Positions 42,275 to 53,176 are shown, counted from the stretch's first letter. The stretch: DNA of 64,000 nucleotides from Cepaea nemoralis (GCA_014155875.1 JACEFZ010025839.1:702501-766500); one strand, 5' to 3'. Notes: a model not told the origin generated them from the sequence alone. A program made the numbers and translations.

Positions 42275-44872
42275 CTATTGGGTGGTCAAAGTCATCTCGA
42301 ACTCCACCAACCTCGTTCGTCCTGGTTTATCAGTCAGTATCTCCTTATGAGACTCGAGAACCTGGGTTATCTTTTCCCTCTCCTGGGAAGTCAGATCAGG
42401 GTTCATCTGCACATCCTTGTAGGTTTCCTGGTGTACCAGGGGATATTCCCTGCCCTCGTTGGTTCCCACTTCTGTCTCCACTGCAACTGCCATTGCCATG
42501 AGGTGAGCTGCTTTGTCTCCGGATCTCTCCTCGTATTTCCGCAAGAGATTGATATGGTAAATCTTCGACTTTCCCCGGATCCGGATTTGATAGTTGGTCC
42601 TGGATATCACCCTTTCCACGGGAAATGGTCCTTGCCAACCTATCTCCAGTTTGTTGTTTCCCGTTGGGAGTAGCAACAAGACTTTGTCTCCCACCTCTAG
42701 AGATCTGTCTTTAGACCTACGGTTGTAGTAAGTCGCGTGTCTTGTTCTGGCCTTTTTCAAGTTTTGATTTGCCAGAGTCCATCCCTTGTAAAGTTTGTCT
42801 TTCAGTTCCTCCACATATTTGTAAGAAGAGATCACTTCTTCTGACGTTCCCTCTTCAGTCCAACTCCTCAACATGGCTTCCAACGGTCCTTTGATTGGAC
42901 GACCAAACAGCAACGTAGCAGGTGGTAGTCCTGTTGAGCCATGAGGAACTTCCCGATAGGCAAAGAGTGCTGCTGGGATATATTCATCCCACCTATCAGG
43001 TTTCTCCTGTGCCAGTTTCCTGAGCATTGTCATCAATGTGCCGTTGAAACGATCTACTTGTCCATTGGCTTGAGGGTGGTAAGGGCTGGTATGGATATGG
43101 TTAGAGTGGAACACCCTAAATACCTCATCCATAAGTTTTCCACAAAACTGGGACCCATTGTCTGTCAGTATTTGATCAGGAAAGCCTAATGTGGTAAAGG
43201 CCTCCATCAGTGCGTCCGCCACTCTTTTCGAGACAATTGTGGTCAACGGTAAAGTTTCACCCCACATTGTACAGCAATCCACCATGGTGAGTATGTACAT
43301 GTTCCTCTTCCTAGTCCTAGGAAGCGGACCCACAATATCGATGGCTACCCTCTCGAAAGGAGAGTTCATGATGGGCATTTCACCCAAGACCACCGGTGCT
43401 GTCCAGTGTTTCGGTGCCAACCTCTGGCACTCAGGGCATGACTTCACATACCGACGCACATCACCTGTCATTCCCGGCCAATAGTAATGGCAAGAAATTC
43501 GCTGCATCGTGGCGGCAATACCCATATGCCCACTGAATGAGATGGTATGCCCCATATGAAGAATCTGGGAACGTTGGGCCTTCGGGACCACCAACTGACC
43601 GTGTAGGTTGTCTCCTCTTCCGGCTCTCCTGTAGAGTATCCTATTCTTCATATAGTACTGCCCCCGTTTGGGTGGATCAGTACTTTTCTGCAGCTTTTTG
43701 TAGCAAGGACGTAACGTAGCATCCTCACTCTGGGCAGTTCGCAACTCCCCTGGAAGTGGGTTAGTCACATTTGCTTCTGCCTCATCCGTTCTCGTCTGAG
43801 AGCGAGTCTGTATTGCTCCCATATGGATTGGCTCCCTGGGCATTCCCAGAAAGACATACCGGTAACCGAGGATTACGGGGAAAATGGGATCGGTCAACAC
43901 CGCGGCCTTGATGGTGCCGGTGACATATCTTGACTGAATCTCTACTCTGGCAATGGGCAATTTCATGGCTACAGCACTCTTCTGTGCAGGCTGTATCTCC
44001 ATGGTCTCACCTGTGAATTGTTCTAGATGTACCAGATCCGCAGAAATCACGGCCTCCCCGTCCAGTTCTGTGTCGTACAAACATTCCACTTGACGACCGT
44101 TAACTTCTACCAATACCACTACAGGTGGTTTATCCTGGTCTGGAGTCTCTTCCTCGGCCTCGACCTGTTTGGTGGGATCCACCTTAGGTTTCCCGGGGAA
44201 CACGACGAATTGAGTGTCTCCTGACTTTCCCCTGCAGTCAATAGCATTGTGTGTATTCCACCTGCAGTGTTTGCACCATTTCCCTGTCCTAGATTTTCTA
44301 GTGCCGGATTTTAGAGAGCTCACCTGGTGGTGAGCTTCCTTGTCGACCTTGGCATTTTCAGTGACCACCTGCTGTGAAGTCACTTGACATGCCGCGAAGT
44401 GAGGGTTCTTAGCCTTCGATTTGCAATCCTTCGTGTTGTGAGAAGATGACTTACAAATCGAACACCACTTCTCCGACAACGGTCGTTTTTGAGTAGAGCT
44501 CGAAGCGCTCTTGTTTCCCTCCTTCGTCTTCTCCAAACTCTCCTCTGAAGTTTTGACACATGGTTCCACCTTCTTAGTTCCTGTGCTTTTTGCTTTCTTC
44601 AGGTTATGTTTGTCCTGACTTTTGGTGTTTGTAGAAAGGTTTTCTGCTGCCTCCCCATGTACCTCGACGAACCGTTCTGCCAATTTCGTCACCATGTCGA
44701 TTCGTTCCGCCCCTTGTTCTCCCAAGAATGTCATGAGAGGTTTCGACATTTGCTTTCGCATCTGGTCGACTACCATGAGCTCTTCCAGACTCTCATAGTC
44801 ATGCGCGAACCCAGCCAAATCCATCCACTTATGGAGATAGGCTTTCAGACGCAGACTATAGGCGGCGAACAA
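42275..44872 (-). CDS. Outer element gag end, protease, integrase
   Basis: An 865-codon open frame. Order: capsid-like end (AYLHKWMDLAG), two zinc knuckles CSICKSSSHNTKDC and CKHCRWNTHNAIDC, a protease-like stretch where the expected DTG reads YDTE, then integrase with H..H..C..C finger (HTISFSGHMG...CPECQ) and core motifs AIDIVGP, LTDNGSQF and NGQVDRFN. The last normally holds the catalytic Glu and here has Asp. It ends LVEFEMTLTTQ just before RT starts, so integrase precedes RT. Likely inactive but long and open. Confidence 0.85.
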   Translation of the reverse strand: MFAAYSLRLKAYLHKWMDLAGFAHDYESLEELMVVDQMRKQMSKPLMTFLGEQGAERIDMVTKLAERFVEVHGEAAENLSTNTKSQDKHNLKKAKSTGTKKVEPCVKTSEESLEKTKEGNKSASSSTQKRPLSEKWCSICKSSSHNTKDCKSKAKNPHFAACQVTSQQVVTENAKVDKEAHHQVSSLKSGTRKSRTGKWCKHCRWNTHNAIDCRGKSGDTQFVVFPGKPKVDPTKQVEAEEETPDQDKPPVVVLVEVNGRQVECLYDTELDGEAVISADLVHLEQFTGETMEIQPAQKSAVAMKLPIARVEIQSRYVTGTIKAAVLTDPIFPVILGYRYVFLGMPREPIHMGAIQTRSQTRTDEAEANVTNPLPGELRTAQSEDATLRPCYKKLQKSTDPPKRGQYYMKNRILYRRAGRGDNLHGQLVVPKAQRSQILHMGHTISFSGHMGIAATMQRISCHYYWPGMTGDVRRYVKSCPECQRLAPKHWTAPVVLGEMPIMNSPFERVAIDIVGPLPRTRKRNMYILTMVDCCTMWGETLPLTTIVSKRVADALMEAFTTLGFPDQILTDNGSQFCGKLMDEVFRVFHSNHIHTSPYHPQANGQVDRFNGTLMTMLRKLAQEKPDRWDEYIPAALFAYREVPHGSTGLPPATLLFGRPIKGPLEAMLRSWTEEGTSEEVISSYKYVEELKDKLYKGWTLANQNLKKARTRHATYYNRRSKDRSLEVGDKVLLLLPTGNNKLEIGWQGPFPVERVISRTNYQIRIRGKSKIYHINLLRKYEERSGDKAAHLMAMAVAVETEVGTNEGREYPLVHQETYKDVQMNPDLTSQEREKITQVLESHKEILTDKPGRTRLVEFEMTLTTQ

Positions 44873-45741
44873 CTCCCCCGGTTCTCGTTTCGCTCCTCGA
44901 ATTTTTTTTCCGGTAGGTATGTGACGTAACTTCGAATCGTTTCAGCAGAGCCGTCTTCAACTCGTCATAATTGTTCTCATGTCCTGGCGGCAGGCGAGAA
45001 TACACCTCATAACCGGTTCCCGCGTAATCTCTGGGATAGCTTGAGATTCCATTTGTCACGCTCCAGACCCATTGCAACCGACATAGCCTCGAAGCGTTGA
45101 AGGTACTGGTCAATCTTCTCCTTGTCCTCTTCGTAGATAGCTAGAGGGAACTTCATAGCATGGTAGCTATGTCCACCTACTGGTGTTGAGCCAGGGAGAG
45201 AGGAACCTCCCACTGCTCCCTCAGTGTTCCCACTAGATTGCCTCTTAAGCTCGAGTTCCCGCATCCGGTACTCGTGCTCCCTTTTCTGAGCTTCTTGTTC
45301 GTCTTCCCATTGCTTAGCAGCTTGCTCAACCTCAAGTTTCTTAGCCGCTTGCTCTGCTTCCAGTTTCTTAGCTGCCTGCTCAGCTTCAATTTCCAGCCTT
45401 CTCATGGCTTGCTCTGCTTCCAGTTTCTTAGCAGCTTGTTCTGCTTCCAATTGCCTAGCAGCTTGTTCGGCTTCCAATTTCTTAGCAGCTTGTTCTGCTT
45501 CCAATTTCTTAGCTTCTTGCTTAGCTTCAAATTTCTTAGCTGCTTGCTAAGCTTCCAGTTTCTTAGCCGCCTGTTCTAACTCCATCCTTCTCAATTCCAA
45601 CTCAGCCTTTCGATCTTCTCTTTCTGCTTGACGATACTCTCTCTCCACCTCCTGTATGTAATCTGTTAGTGCAGAACCCGACAATCCAGTTTCTTCCCCC
45701 TTTGCTCTTAGTTCTGCCTTGGTTAGTTTAGGGGTGGCCAT
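44873..45741 (-). pseudogene. Outer element gag, N-terminal part
   Basis: Starts at ATG 45741 (MATPKLTKAELRAKGEE). A long coiled-coil-like tract of repeated EAEQAAKKL units (about 45250-45590) has an in-frame TAG near 45548. Beyond it come MKFPLAIYEEDKEKIDQYL and RFEAMSVAMGL, then frame changes near 45040 and in a T-run near 44905. At least one stop and two frameshifts make it nonfunctional. Confidence 0.8.
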
Positions 45742-46068
45742 GGTTTAGAGAGGTCAGTCAGCAGGTAGACTATTAATTATCTCTAAACAAATATATAGAT
45801 AATGACCAAGTACAATTAATCTATATATTTAATAACACACCACACAACACAACACAATCACTCAGTGACAAGAGTAGAATCCGGACCACAGACCTATGCA
45901 GACGTGTGAGGTGTGAACAGTCTTAACCCCTATCCACATTCACTCTAGCTTGATTCTCACTAATATGATATCTCCATCCTCTAACTAAAGATCCCGTGTC
46001 AAAAGATACCGTATTAAAAGACCCCGCTGTCAGAAGATCCCGTTTACAAGAGATCCCGCTATCCAAAG
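45742..46068 (-). other. Leader of the outer element
   Basis: Non-coding leader between primer site and gag. It has several short repeats of a GGGATC-containing motif (45990-46075). Confidence 0.55.
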
Positions 46069-46086
46069 ATCCCGGACGATCCCCCA
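46069..46086 (-). promoter_or_regulatory. Primer binding site, tRNA-Pro type
   Basis: On the minus strand, 4 bases after the 5' LTR end, it reads TGGGGGATCGTCCGGGAT. This differs at one position from the tRNA-Pro primer site well known from retroviruses. It shows where minus-strand DNA synthesis would start and fixes the element's orientation. Confidence 0.8.
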
Positions 46087-46090
46087 ATAA

Positions 46091-47320
46091 TGTCGTACGT
46101 AAAGAATGTCGTAGTAGTCATTTGTTCTTCTTTACTATTTTAGTGTCGTCCCTGGAGTGAGGGGAATCAACACACACATTTATTTTAATTCAATATCACT
46201 ATCCTGGAAATATCCAGCAGACTCCGTCCACAACACTCCCTCAATCTGAAGACACCTTCTTCTCACTCTTACAACTCATCACATGGTCTGAGGCATGGCA
46301 ACAACACCAGGAAAGAATAAAGGAACGGGTAGAAACCCAGCAGATGCCCTACTGGAAGATCCTACCATTTCACATTCCCTCCTCCCTCCCAACCATCCTC
46401 AATCTCTCTAATTATTATCCCACTACATTGTCCTCAACTCCCTGAGTAAAATGATATATCACACAAGCTAGTTAAAGCCACACAATAGGATACTAGTGCC
46501 GACACTCCTATGATACTTTCTAGCACCGCACTTATAGAACATTCTATCACCACACCTATAATACACTATATCACCACACAGTACTGTACTCTATTCCTAA
46601 TCATACTCTAAGTTAGATATGATTAATAGCCTACCATATGCCTATTCCGGTTGCTAATTGAAACTATGCGATCACAGACTGGATCAATGTCCGCCGATAA
46701 ATATCAACAATTTGACATTATAGTTTCTTTCATTAAACACAACTCGGAAACTGCACCGATCCTTCACACTTCAGAAATCTTGGTCGACTCACGCAACTTG
46801 TTTACTTCAACGGCCTTTATATCGGCTTTGAGTGACGTCACCAAATTGTCTAGACGCTGATCAGTCCAGAGTCTTTTTCTCCTCTTGTTTTCGACTAACT
46901 GGAGTCAATCCGCCGTCAAATTTGCTTTCATCTGGGGAAATTCTTTGTCTCGTACAACAATAGTTCTGTCTGTCTGCGAACCAGAGAATTCCCCACATCA
47001 CAGAATCCTCTCCGCCGTCTGTCCAGACATTCCGTCTACACTTCAAAGGCCGACTCCCGCCTTGCAGACGGATGATGCCAATGTTCGTCTCGAGCAACAA
47101 TTTGTTAACAAAATGCCGACCAGTGTAGACATTGTAACGCGACGTATTTTGTTCCTCGAACAACCCACATCATACAGAAATGCCGACCGTAGGCAGACAG
47201 TTTGACGCGACGTATTTTTGTTCCTCCGTCTATACACATCAAAGGGTTTCCTGTTTGTGCAGACCAATGTCGGGTCTTGTTTGTCATCGATCGAAACTAT
47301 CAAGTTTATTTTTCGCGACA
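46091..47320 (-). repeat. 5' LTR of the outer element (1230 bp)
   Basis: Same ends as 31965-34165 (TGTCG...CGACA). It lacks ~971 bp present in the partner; the break is after TCTCACTCTTAC. Confidence 0.9.
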
Positions 47321-47325
47321 CGCGG

Positions 47326-47520
47326 GCAAGCAATGGACCAGGGTGACATCCTGAACTGGATGCAGCCGAGTAAATGACTCAATGTGATTCAACTGTGACC
47401 AGACTACAAGAATATCAAGTCCAACTGGGTCAAGCTAGACAGGCACGTCATTCGGGAAACCAAAGAAGAATAGCCAACCAACACAGATTTTGTATCGTTA
47501 GTTGCTAGACGCTGAGGGAT
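47326..47520 (+). pseudogene. RNase-H LINE, continuation past the LTR element
   Basis: Picks up where 31964 stops: GQAMDQGDILNW corresponds to GQPMDRADVINV of the copy at 13525-14696. Further on, GGCACGTCATTCGGGAAACC and CCAACCAACACAGA match that copy's DNA. This shows that the outer LTR element inserted into this LINE. Confidence 0.75.
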
Positions 47521-48116
47521 GTATACTGAGGAGAGATGTATGTACTTATTGACTTATAGTCGATGTGTAAACAGAATGATCTCTTTACGAACTAACCAAC
47601 ATGGATACTGGTGTGCTACAGTCAGCCTTCATTCTTACTAAGAATTATCTTTATCTTCCTGAGAGGCATCCTGGCTGGCAAAGGGATGCCGTGATCAAAC
47701 CTGCCCATCGCACGCTTTGCAATTGTATGAGAATCCTAATAATTATCCAGAATGATAATCGACAAGGTCTACAATGTGTGGACTGCGCCTGGCCCTGCAG
47801 CCAGTAGAGTTAGGATCGGCTAGCCTCTCTCAGGAATGGTGAAAAATTGGTAGCCTACCGATGACCTGCAGACTACACAAGTCAACCTCACCTGCTGGTG
47901 GTGTAGACCTGGAAACCATGACCTTGATGTCATGGTACAACGGGGTTCTGGCTCGCAAGAGAGGAGGGGGTAGGATGTGGGGACTCCGTTTAGTCAGAGT
48001 TTTCTGTCCTAAACCTGCGACTGGCCTAGCAAGCCAGCAGGGAATTTTTCCGACTGCTCAAAGAAAAAGAAAAACTCATATTAGGACTGACCCAAATGGA
48101 AACAGACCCAGCAATG
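47521..48116. other. No gene recognised
   Basis: Short frames at 47601-47807 and 47861-48130 have no recognised domain. Nothing shared with the rest of the window was seen. Confidence 0.35.
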
Positions 48117-48272
48117 TTAAAGGACAATGAGACAGATCAGTGTGTCACGGACAAAGTCTAAGGGAATCTCGATACACGAAGCCCATAAAAGGGCACTCTC
48201 CCACTGTTTATGCTTCACATCGACGCCGCTATGTACAAGAGGAACAATATGAGATGAGATGAGATAATCAAC
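48117..48272 (+). repeat. Dispersed repeat with (GAGAT)n tail
   Basis: AAGTCTAAGGGAATCTCGATACA, CACTCTCCCACTGTTTATGCTTCAC and AGGAACAAT, ending GAGATGAGATGAGATAAT. The reverse complement occurs at 52141-52330. A short-repeat tail suggests a LINE or SINE 3' end. Confidence 0.6.
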
Positions 48273-48918
48273 AATCGACACCCAGATCTTGAGGGATAGG
48301 GAGACGCACAGTGAGTAGCACGCTTTCTTTCGGCTAGATGAACATGTGTTCGTATCTACATCGAGGTGTTTTGTTTTTTTAATTGACCTGGGCTCCCAGA
48401 ACAATCCAGCCTAAAATTAGCGCCAGGAAATGTCCTGGGAAGTCACGGCAGCGGGCTTGCTAGTGACCACGTCATCCATGGAATGCTGATTGGTCTACGA
48501 AAATATGAGCTGGCACAATTTACCAAATACGCCTGAAATGCCTGTGGAAGTGTCCTTGACTTTACTTAGCCAAGTCTTGAGCTCATGTCCTCGGAATGCC
48601 CATGAGTATGCTCGGAATGAGGTTGTTGCGCCAACGGGATTGCGTCAAGTCATTATTCTGTCCCCGATTCTTCAGGTCTCGACAGAGTGAACGTCTCGAA
48701 TCGACAGACTGGTAACAACAACAACAACAGTCGGAATGCAGATCGCACACGTACCAATTATTGAACATACATCCCCGTTATTCTTGGAATAACATCTGCT
48801 ACTGCCACATCATCGCAATCATGTGCCAAGAAAATAGGCGTGTGTTGTCATGGTTATCATTATTATCTCGAATAACTTGTTATACTCACTTACCGTATAA
48901 CACTGCCAAATAGATGCA
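48273..48918. other. No gene recognised
   Basis: Short frames only. A CAA-type run near 48717-48731. No domain or repeat identified. Confidence 0.35.
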
Positions 48919-49501
48919 CCCATCCATCCATCATGTGCCATGCCGATAAGCGTGGGCGGTCATGTTCTGCCATCTCACTCGATCACCAGAATCATGGATC
49001 AGTTCCGTGTTTCTGTTCGACCATGCCACATGGCCAAGCAATCCTGGTATTCTTGGTCTTCCTTTGGGTCTCCTCCCTTCGATCTTGCCAGTTGTCACCA
49101 AGTTCTCCAATTAATTTCTTATCATAACATGCCCAACAAATGTTGACTGTCTACGTCTTATGTCTCTAATCAGTGTACGATCTTCATTTGTTTCTTGTAG
49201 GACTTGTTCATTGGTTTTTCTATCTGTCCATGGTATTGTTTGCATTTTCCGCAGAAACCACATTTCCACAACCATCAGATGTTTTTCAGCTTGTCTGCTC
49301 ATTGTCCACGCTTCACATCCATATAAAAATACAGGTTCTATTTAGTACTTTAACAGTCTTTTTCTCGTTTCAATTTATATCTTTTTATTGTTCCGTATGT
49401 TTTCCATCTTCTTCGCCATGGCAATTCTTGTTCTAATCTCTTCAAGGCATCTCCCATCAGATGTTATGACTGTTCCGAGATAGCTGTACTGATTCACTTG
49501 C
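48919..49501 (-). pseudogene. RTE LINE 3' part, reversed
   Basis: Begins with the (CATC)n tail (48919-48932). The minus strand encodes SRQAEKHLMVVEMWFLRKM, TDRKTNEQVLQETNEDR, LIRDIRRRQS and GHVM, as in 5857-9793. The RNase-H LINE at 49502 interrupts it and it resumes at 50113. Confidence 0.85.
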
Positions 49502-50112
49502 TATGCGGGTCATTCTGGGATGTACCAGAGACACTCCAGTAGTGTGTATGCGTTACATCCTTGGTCTGCCTACTGTTGCTGGTAGGCACAAGGTGATGCA
49601 AGCGAAGGCATACCTCAGAGTAGCTGCAGACACAGATCATCCGTTGCATGAGGCGCTGGACGTAGTTAACGGTCAGAGACTGATAAGAGGGAAATCATGG
49701 ATGGCTCAGGCGGAGGATACGATCAGACAGGTGTGCCCCTTGGAGAACATCAGGCGAGGAGAGGAGTGGGTCAGAGTGCCAGCCGTGCAGTCAGACTTGT
49801 GCAGAGTTATAATCACATTGAGCCGGGAGTGCAGGGAGTGGCCAGCAGGGGCCACGGAAGTGGAATTCAGCAACTAATTCAGGAAAATTCTCACCCGGGT
49901 GATGTGATTATCTACACGGATGGGTCGGTGTTGAGAGGTAGGAGAAGTGCCTGGGGGTTCTTGGCAAAAACTAATGGTCGGCGTTTGGTGCAGGAGAGCC
50001 TGGCGTATGATGACACTACATCTAGCTTAAGAATGGAGGTGGAGGCGGTCAGTGCAGCTTTCCGCTGGATAGAAATGCTGTGATGTCGGTTCCTAGATCA
50101 ATCAATCAATCA
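49502..50112 (+). pseudogene. RNase-H LINE, internally deleted
   Basis: Frames give RVILGCTRDTPVV, RGKSWMAQAEDTIRQVC, then VIIYTDGSVLRGRRSAWGF and RMEVEAVSAAFRWIE of RNase H. It then jumps to the 3' end ATGTCGGTTCCTAGATC and an (ATCA)n tail (50098-50114), losing the last third of RNase H. Inserted in the minus-strand RTE; the flanking duplication is not clear. Confidence 0.8.
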
Positions 50113-50205
50113 ATCGTTTGTTTAAGAATATGCCCATTTACTTGTATATTACATTGTGGCATTTCTTCCTTCCTAGTGACGACCATAATCTGTGTCTTCT
50201 TACAA
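50113..50205 (-). pseudogene. RTE LINE, continuation
   Basis: TTTAAGAATATGCCCATTTAC...GTGACGACCATAAT matches 3170-3250 of the other minus-strand RTE and continues 48919-49501. Confidence 0.75.
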
Positions 50206-50639
50206 TGATGCACCCGCTTCTTATAAATCTCAAGGCAGATGACATTTAAGAACATGATTATTGCAAAATTAACTGGTTATTATCATTTTGCGAGGCTGAG
50301 CTGGATCTCGTTACGTATACACACACACAAAGTACAGGACGGCGCCCTTGTACGCCCTCAGATAATTACACAAGTGGTCATAGTATACTGAGATGGAGTG
50401 GCTTGTTTCTTTCTTTGCTGTCTCATTTATTATATTACATTATGAAATTATTTTGTAGCAGGAGAGTTTACCAGAATTGGTCGACCTCTGAGCTTTATTG
50501 TAAGTTTAAAGCCTACCACTGCGAGGGATTGAACCTCGGTCACTGTGTAACCAAGCAAAAGCACTAATTGATGTATCACAGCAAATCTCACACGAAAACC
50601 AGAGTCAAGGATCAGGGTCGTTTCTTGTCCTGATTTTGC
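50206..50639. other. No gene recognised
   Basis: A weak tRNA-like B box (GGTTCAATCCC on the minus strand near 50526-50536) may mark an old SINE. Otherwise nothing. Confidence 0.35.
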
Positions 50640-50930
50640 TATGTAACCAAGCCATTTAGGTATTTATCTTTTTGTCTTTTCCTTGCACTTTTGCCACTTG
50701 TCACTAGGTTTTCATATCTGTTTTTCCTCGTACTGTGAGTTATACTGTCTACGTCAAGTTTCTCTAAGCAATTTTCGGTTTTCATTCGTTTCTTGAAGAA
50801 ATGCCTTATTTGTTTGTATGTCAATCCACCTTATTCTTTGCATTATCCCCCAGAAACAACGTTTCTACAGCCATTTGATGTTTTTCAGCTTTTCTATTTA
50901 TTTTTCATGTTTCACCTTCCAATAAAGGTC
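50640..50930 (-). pseudogene. RTE LINE fragment, degraded
   Basis: The minus strand encodes RYENLVTSGKSARKRQKDKYLNGL, comparable to DLENLVTTGKIEGKR...KYLDGL, and upstream ISTHAVETLFLG-like remnants of the WFLRKM region. Many changes; an older copy. Confidence 0.6.
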
Positions 50931-50935
50931 AGCAT

Positions 50936-51180
50936 GACTGAATAGATAAGAACGCGCGATCTTAAACATACCGGTGTGCTGATACTGAGGTAAGGGGTTC
51001 AACACCTACACCGAACAGTTGGACTAAACTTGTTGACCTCTCGTCCTTGACTTTGGGGACGTAAATTGCAAGTACCTCTGAAGTCGGGGTGGGCTCGACT
51101 GATGGCGAGGGACACTGGTTATAGGGAAAGCCAATCCACACGCAAACATCAGTTCAGTGCACTCCCCAGTAGTGAGTGGC
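50936..51180 (+). mobile_element. tRNA-derived SINE type A
   Basis: GGTCAGCATGACTGAATAG (A-box region), AGGGGTTCAACACC (B box), ACAGTTGGACTAAA, GACTTTGGGGACGTAAATT, TCTGAAGTCGGGGTGGG and CCAATCCACACGCAAACATC. It is in plus orientation and complements the reversed copies at 25420-26008. Confidence 0.8.
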
Positions 51181-51348
51181 AACTACTGGAGGAAGTAGCA
51201 CATGTACAGGCCACGTTTGCGTTTAGAGCAAGTGATATAAAAGGGGGCAAATAATTTTGTGGGTTGACATTGTAGTTTTGTCTATGGAAATTATCCTTAC
51301 GTTTTTATAAAAAATATAATTCAGACAATTTTGATTTAACAGACAGAA

Positions 51349-51590
51349 TTAATTGATTCAGTGCCGAAGGATAATATATTGCTAAATGTGGCCTCCCATT
51401 TGGACAGAAAGACGATACATCGCTATTTTAGGGTCATCGTGTTGTTTGTTTTATTTCGTGAACTTCCGCAATTTCAATGCTCAGTGAACGGAAATTTACA
51501 TCATAATACGAATTCTTTCGTACTTGTTCACTTGATTGTGTTGCATGCTTGATCCAACCCTACTGTTTTGTTTAGCACTGAAGTAGTTAA
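51349..51590 (+). mobile_element. MITE with TTAA ends, complete
   Basis: 242 bp between TTAATTGATTCAGTGCC and TTAGCACTGAAGTAGTTAA. The interior matches the split copy at 2432/9905, including GCAATTTCAATGCTCAGTGAAC. No ORF. Confidence 0.8.
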
Positions 51591-52130
51591 ATCCCTAAAA
51601 GCTTGATGGAAAACATCATTGCTCATAATCTTTGTTTGGGCTTGAAGTTTTCCATATTGATTAAATTTCTATGTACCACTGATTCGCAAAGATATTCAGA
51701 GTTCAGGAATGCGTAGGCATGTCTACGATGATTGATCTCAATTGTTTACAAAAAGAGGTTCTTTAGTTCTATGTTATCTTACTACCTCATGCTTGAATGA
51801 TATACTGTTGGTCTTTATGTTGTGAGCTCTGAATGAAAATATAAATCTGTCTTTGGAATTGTGCGTAATTTTTGAAAAATTATACACATTTTATTTGAAT
51901 ATCTACAGTTTGGCTATTATTTATTGCAGTGAGGTCTGGCATTAATGAGCACTTTTTGTTAATCGTGCATGCTTTCAAATCTTGATCAAATGTGAACAGG
52001 GTACGGAATATTGATATTTTCCTTCTTCTCTTGCATATTTTGTAGACAAAGAAAACATGATTATTTAAACAGCTGACCTTTTTTAGGATAATAGTTTTTA
52101 CTACGTGTATGAAAAAATAGCTTGGAAGTT
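51591..52130. other. No gene recognised
   Basis: AT-rich, short frames, no repeat identified. Confidence 0.4.
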
Positions 52131-52140
52131 ACATTTATTT

Positions 52141-52330
52141 TCATCTCATCTCATCTCAGTTTGTTCCTCTTGAACGATGCGGTGTCGAGGTGAAGCATAA
52201 ACAGCGGGAGACTGCCCGTTTATGGCCTTCATATATCGAGATTCCTATGGACTCTGTTATTCCCTCTGTCCATTATTTACATGGCCAGCCTCTTCTTCTG
52301 GTTCCGTCTAGTCAGTACATCATTGCTTGT
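52141..52330 (-). repeat. Dispersed repeat with (GAGAT)n tail, reversed
   Basis: Begins TCATCTCATCTCATCTCAG and continues CGAGGTGAAGCATAAACAG, CTGCCCGTTTATGGCCTTC and CGAGATTCCTATGGACT, the reverse complement of 48117-48272. Confidence 0.6.
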
Positions 52331-52448
52331 TGTGGTATACTGTCAGTTGTAGCCTAGTATATTATATTCATTTATATTCATCATCATCTATATTGGCCCT
52401 TGGGCCTATTTCTATTTAGTTTTGTAATGTTCTACCATGAATGTCTTT

Positions 52449-52630
52449 TAGGGGTCAGCATGGCTGAATTGATAAGAGCACTCGGTCTTAAATTTCTTGG
52501 ACTAAAATTTTGACTTCTCATCATTGACTTGGGGACGTTCGTTAAAAGTAACTCAGAAGTCAAAGTGGGTTCCCCTGATGGCGAAGGACGCTGGTAATAA
52601 GGAAATCTAATCCACACGCAAAAATCAGTT
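52449..52630 (+). mobile_element. SINE type A, 5' part (split by RTE)
   Basis: GGTCAGCATGGCTGAATTG through CCACACGCAAAAATCAGT. The B-box region is deleted. The 3' end continues at 53186-53250. Confidence 0.75.
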
Positions 52631-53176
52631 CATCCATCCATCCATCATCCATCATGTGCCATGCCGATAAGCTTGGGCGGTCATGTTTTGCATTTCACTC
52701 GATCACCTGAGTTGTGGATCAGCTCCGTGTTCCTGTCTCGACCATGCCATGTGGCCAAGCCATCTAGATATTTGCTTCTCGGTCTTCCCCTTGGTCTTTT
52801 CCCTCCAATCTTGCCAGTTGTCACCAAGTCATATCTTCTGATAACACGCCCAAAACATTTTGACTGTCTACATCTAGTATATCTAAATAGTTTACGATCT
52901 TCATTTGTTTCTTGTAGGACTTGTTCGTTGGTTTTTCTATCTGTCCATGGTATTCTTTGCATTTTCCTCAGAAACCACATTTCCACAGCCATCAGATGTT
53001 TTTTAGCTTGTCTGCTCATTGTCCACGCTTCACATCCATACAAAAGTACAGGTTCTATGTAGCACTTCAACACCCTTTTTCTCGTATCAGCTGATATCTT
53101 TTTATCGGTCAGTATGTTTTTCATCTAGTTAAAGGCTACCTTCGCAGTGGTAATTCTTGTTATAATCTTAAATGTT
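52631..53176 (-). pseudogene. RTE LINE 3' part inserted in the SINE
   Basis: Bounded by AAAATCAGT (52622-52630 and 53177-53185). The (CATC)n tail at 52632-52656 is followed by minus-strand codons for HGRDRNTELIH, GRPRSKYLDGLATW, KTNEQVLQETNEDRK, WFLRKMQRIPW and YIEPVLLYGCEAWT. 5'-truncated. Confidence 0.85.

Larger units (their letters stand above)
31965..47320 (-). mobile_element. Outer LTR retrotransposon, Gmr1-like order
   Basis: Bounded by LTRs with TGTCG...CGACA ends and a 5-bp duplication CGCGG (31960-31964 and 47321-47325). Read on the minus strand: 5' LTR, tRNA-Pro-type primer site (46069-46086), gag, protease, integrase, a remnant of RT fused to the end of RNase H, polypurine tract (about 34166-34182), 3' LTR. 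Integrase lies before RT, as in Gmr1-like Ty3/gypsy elements. The two LTRs differ at about 16 sites over the ~1230 bp they share. A plus-strand LTR element is inserted at 34190-42107. Confidence 0.85.
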
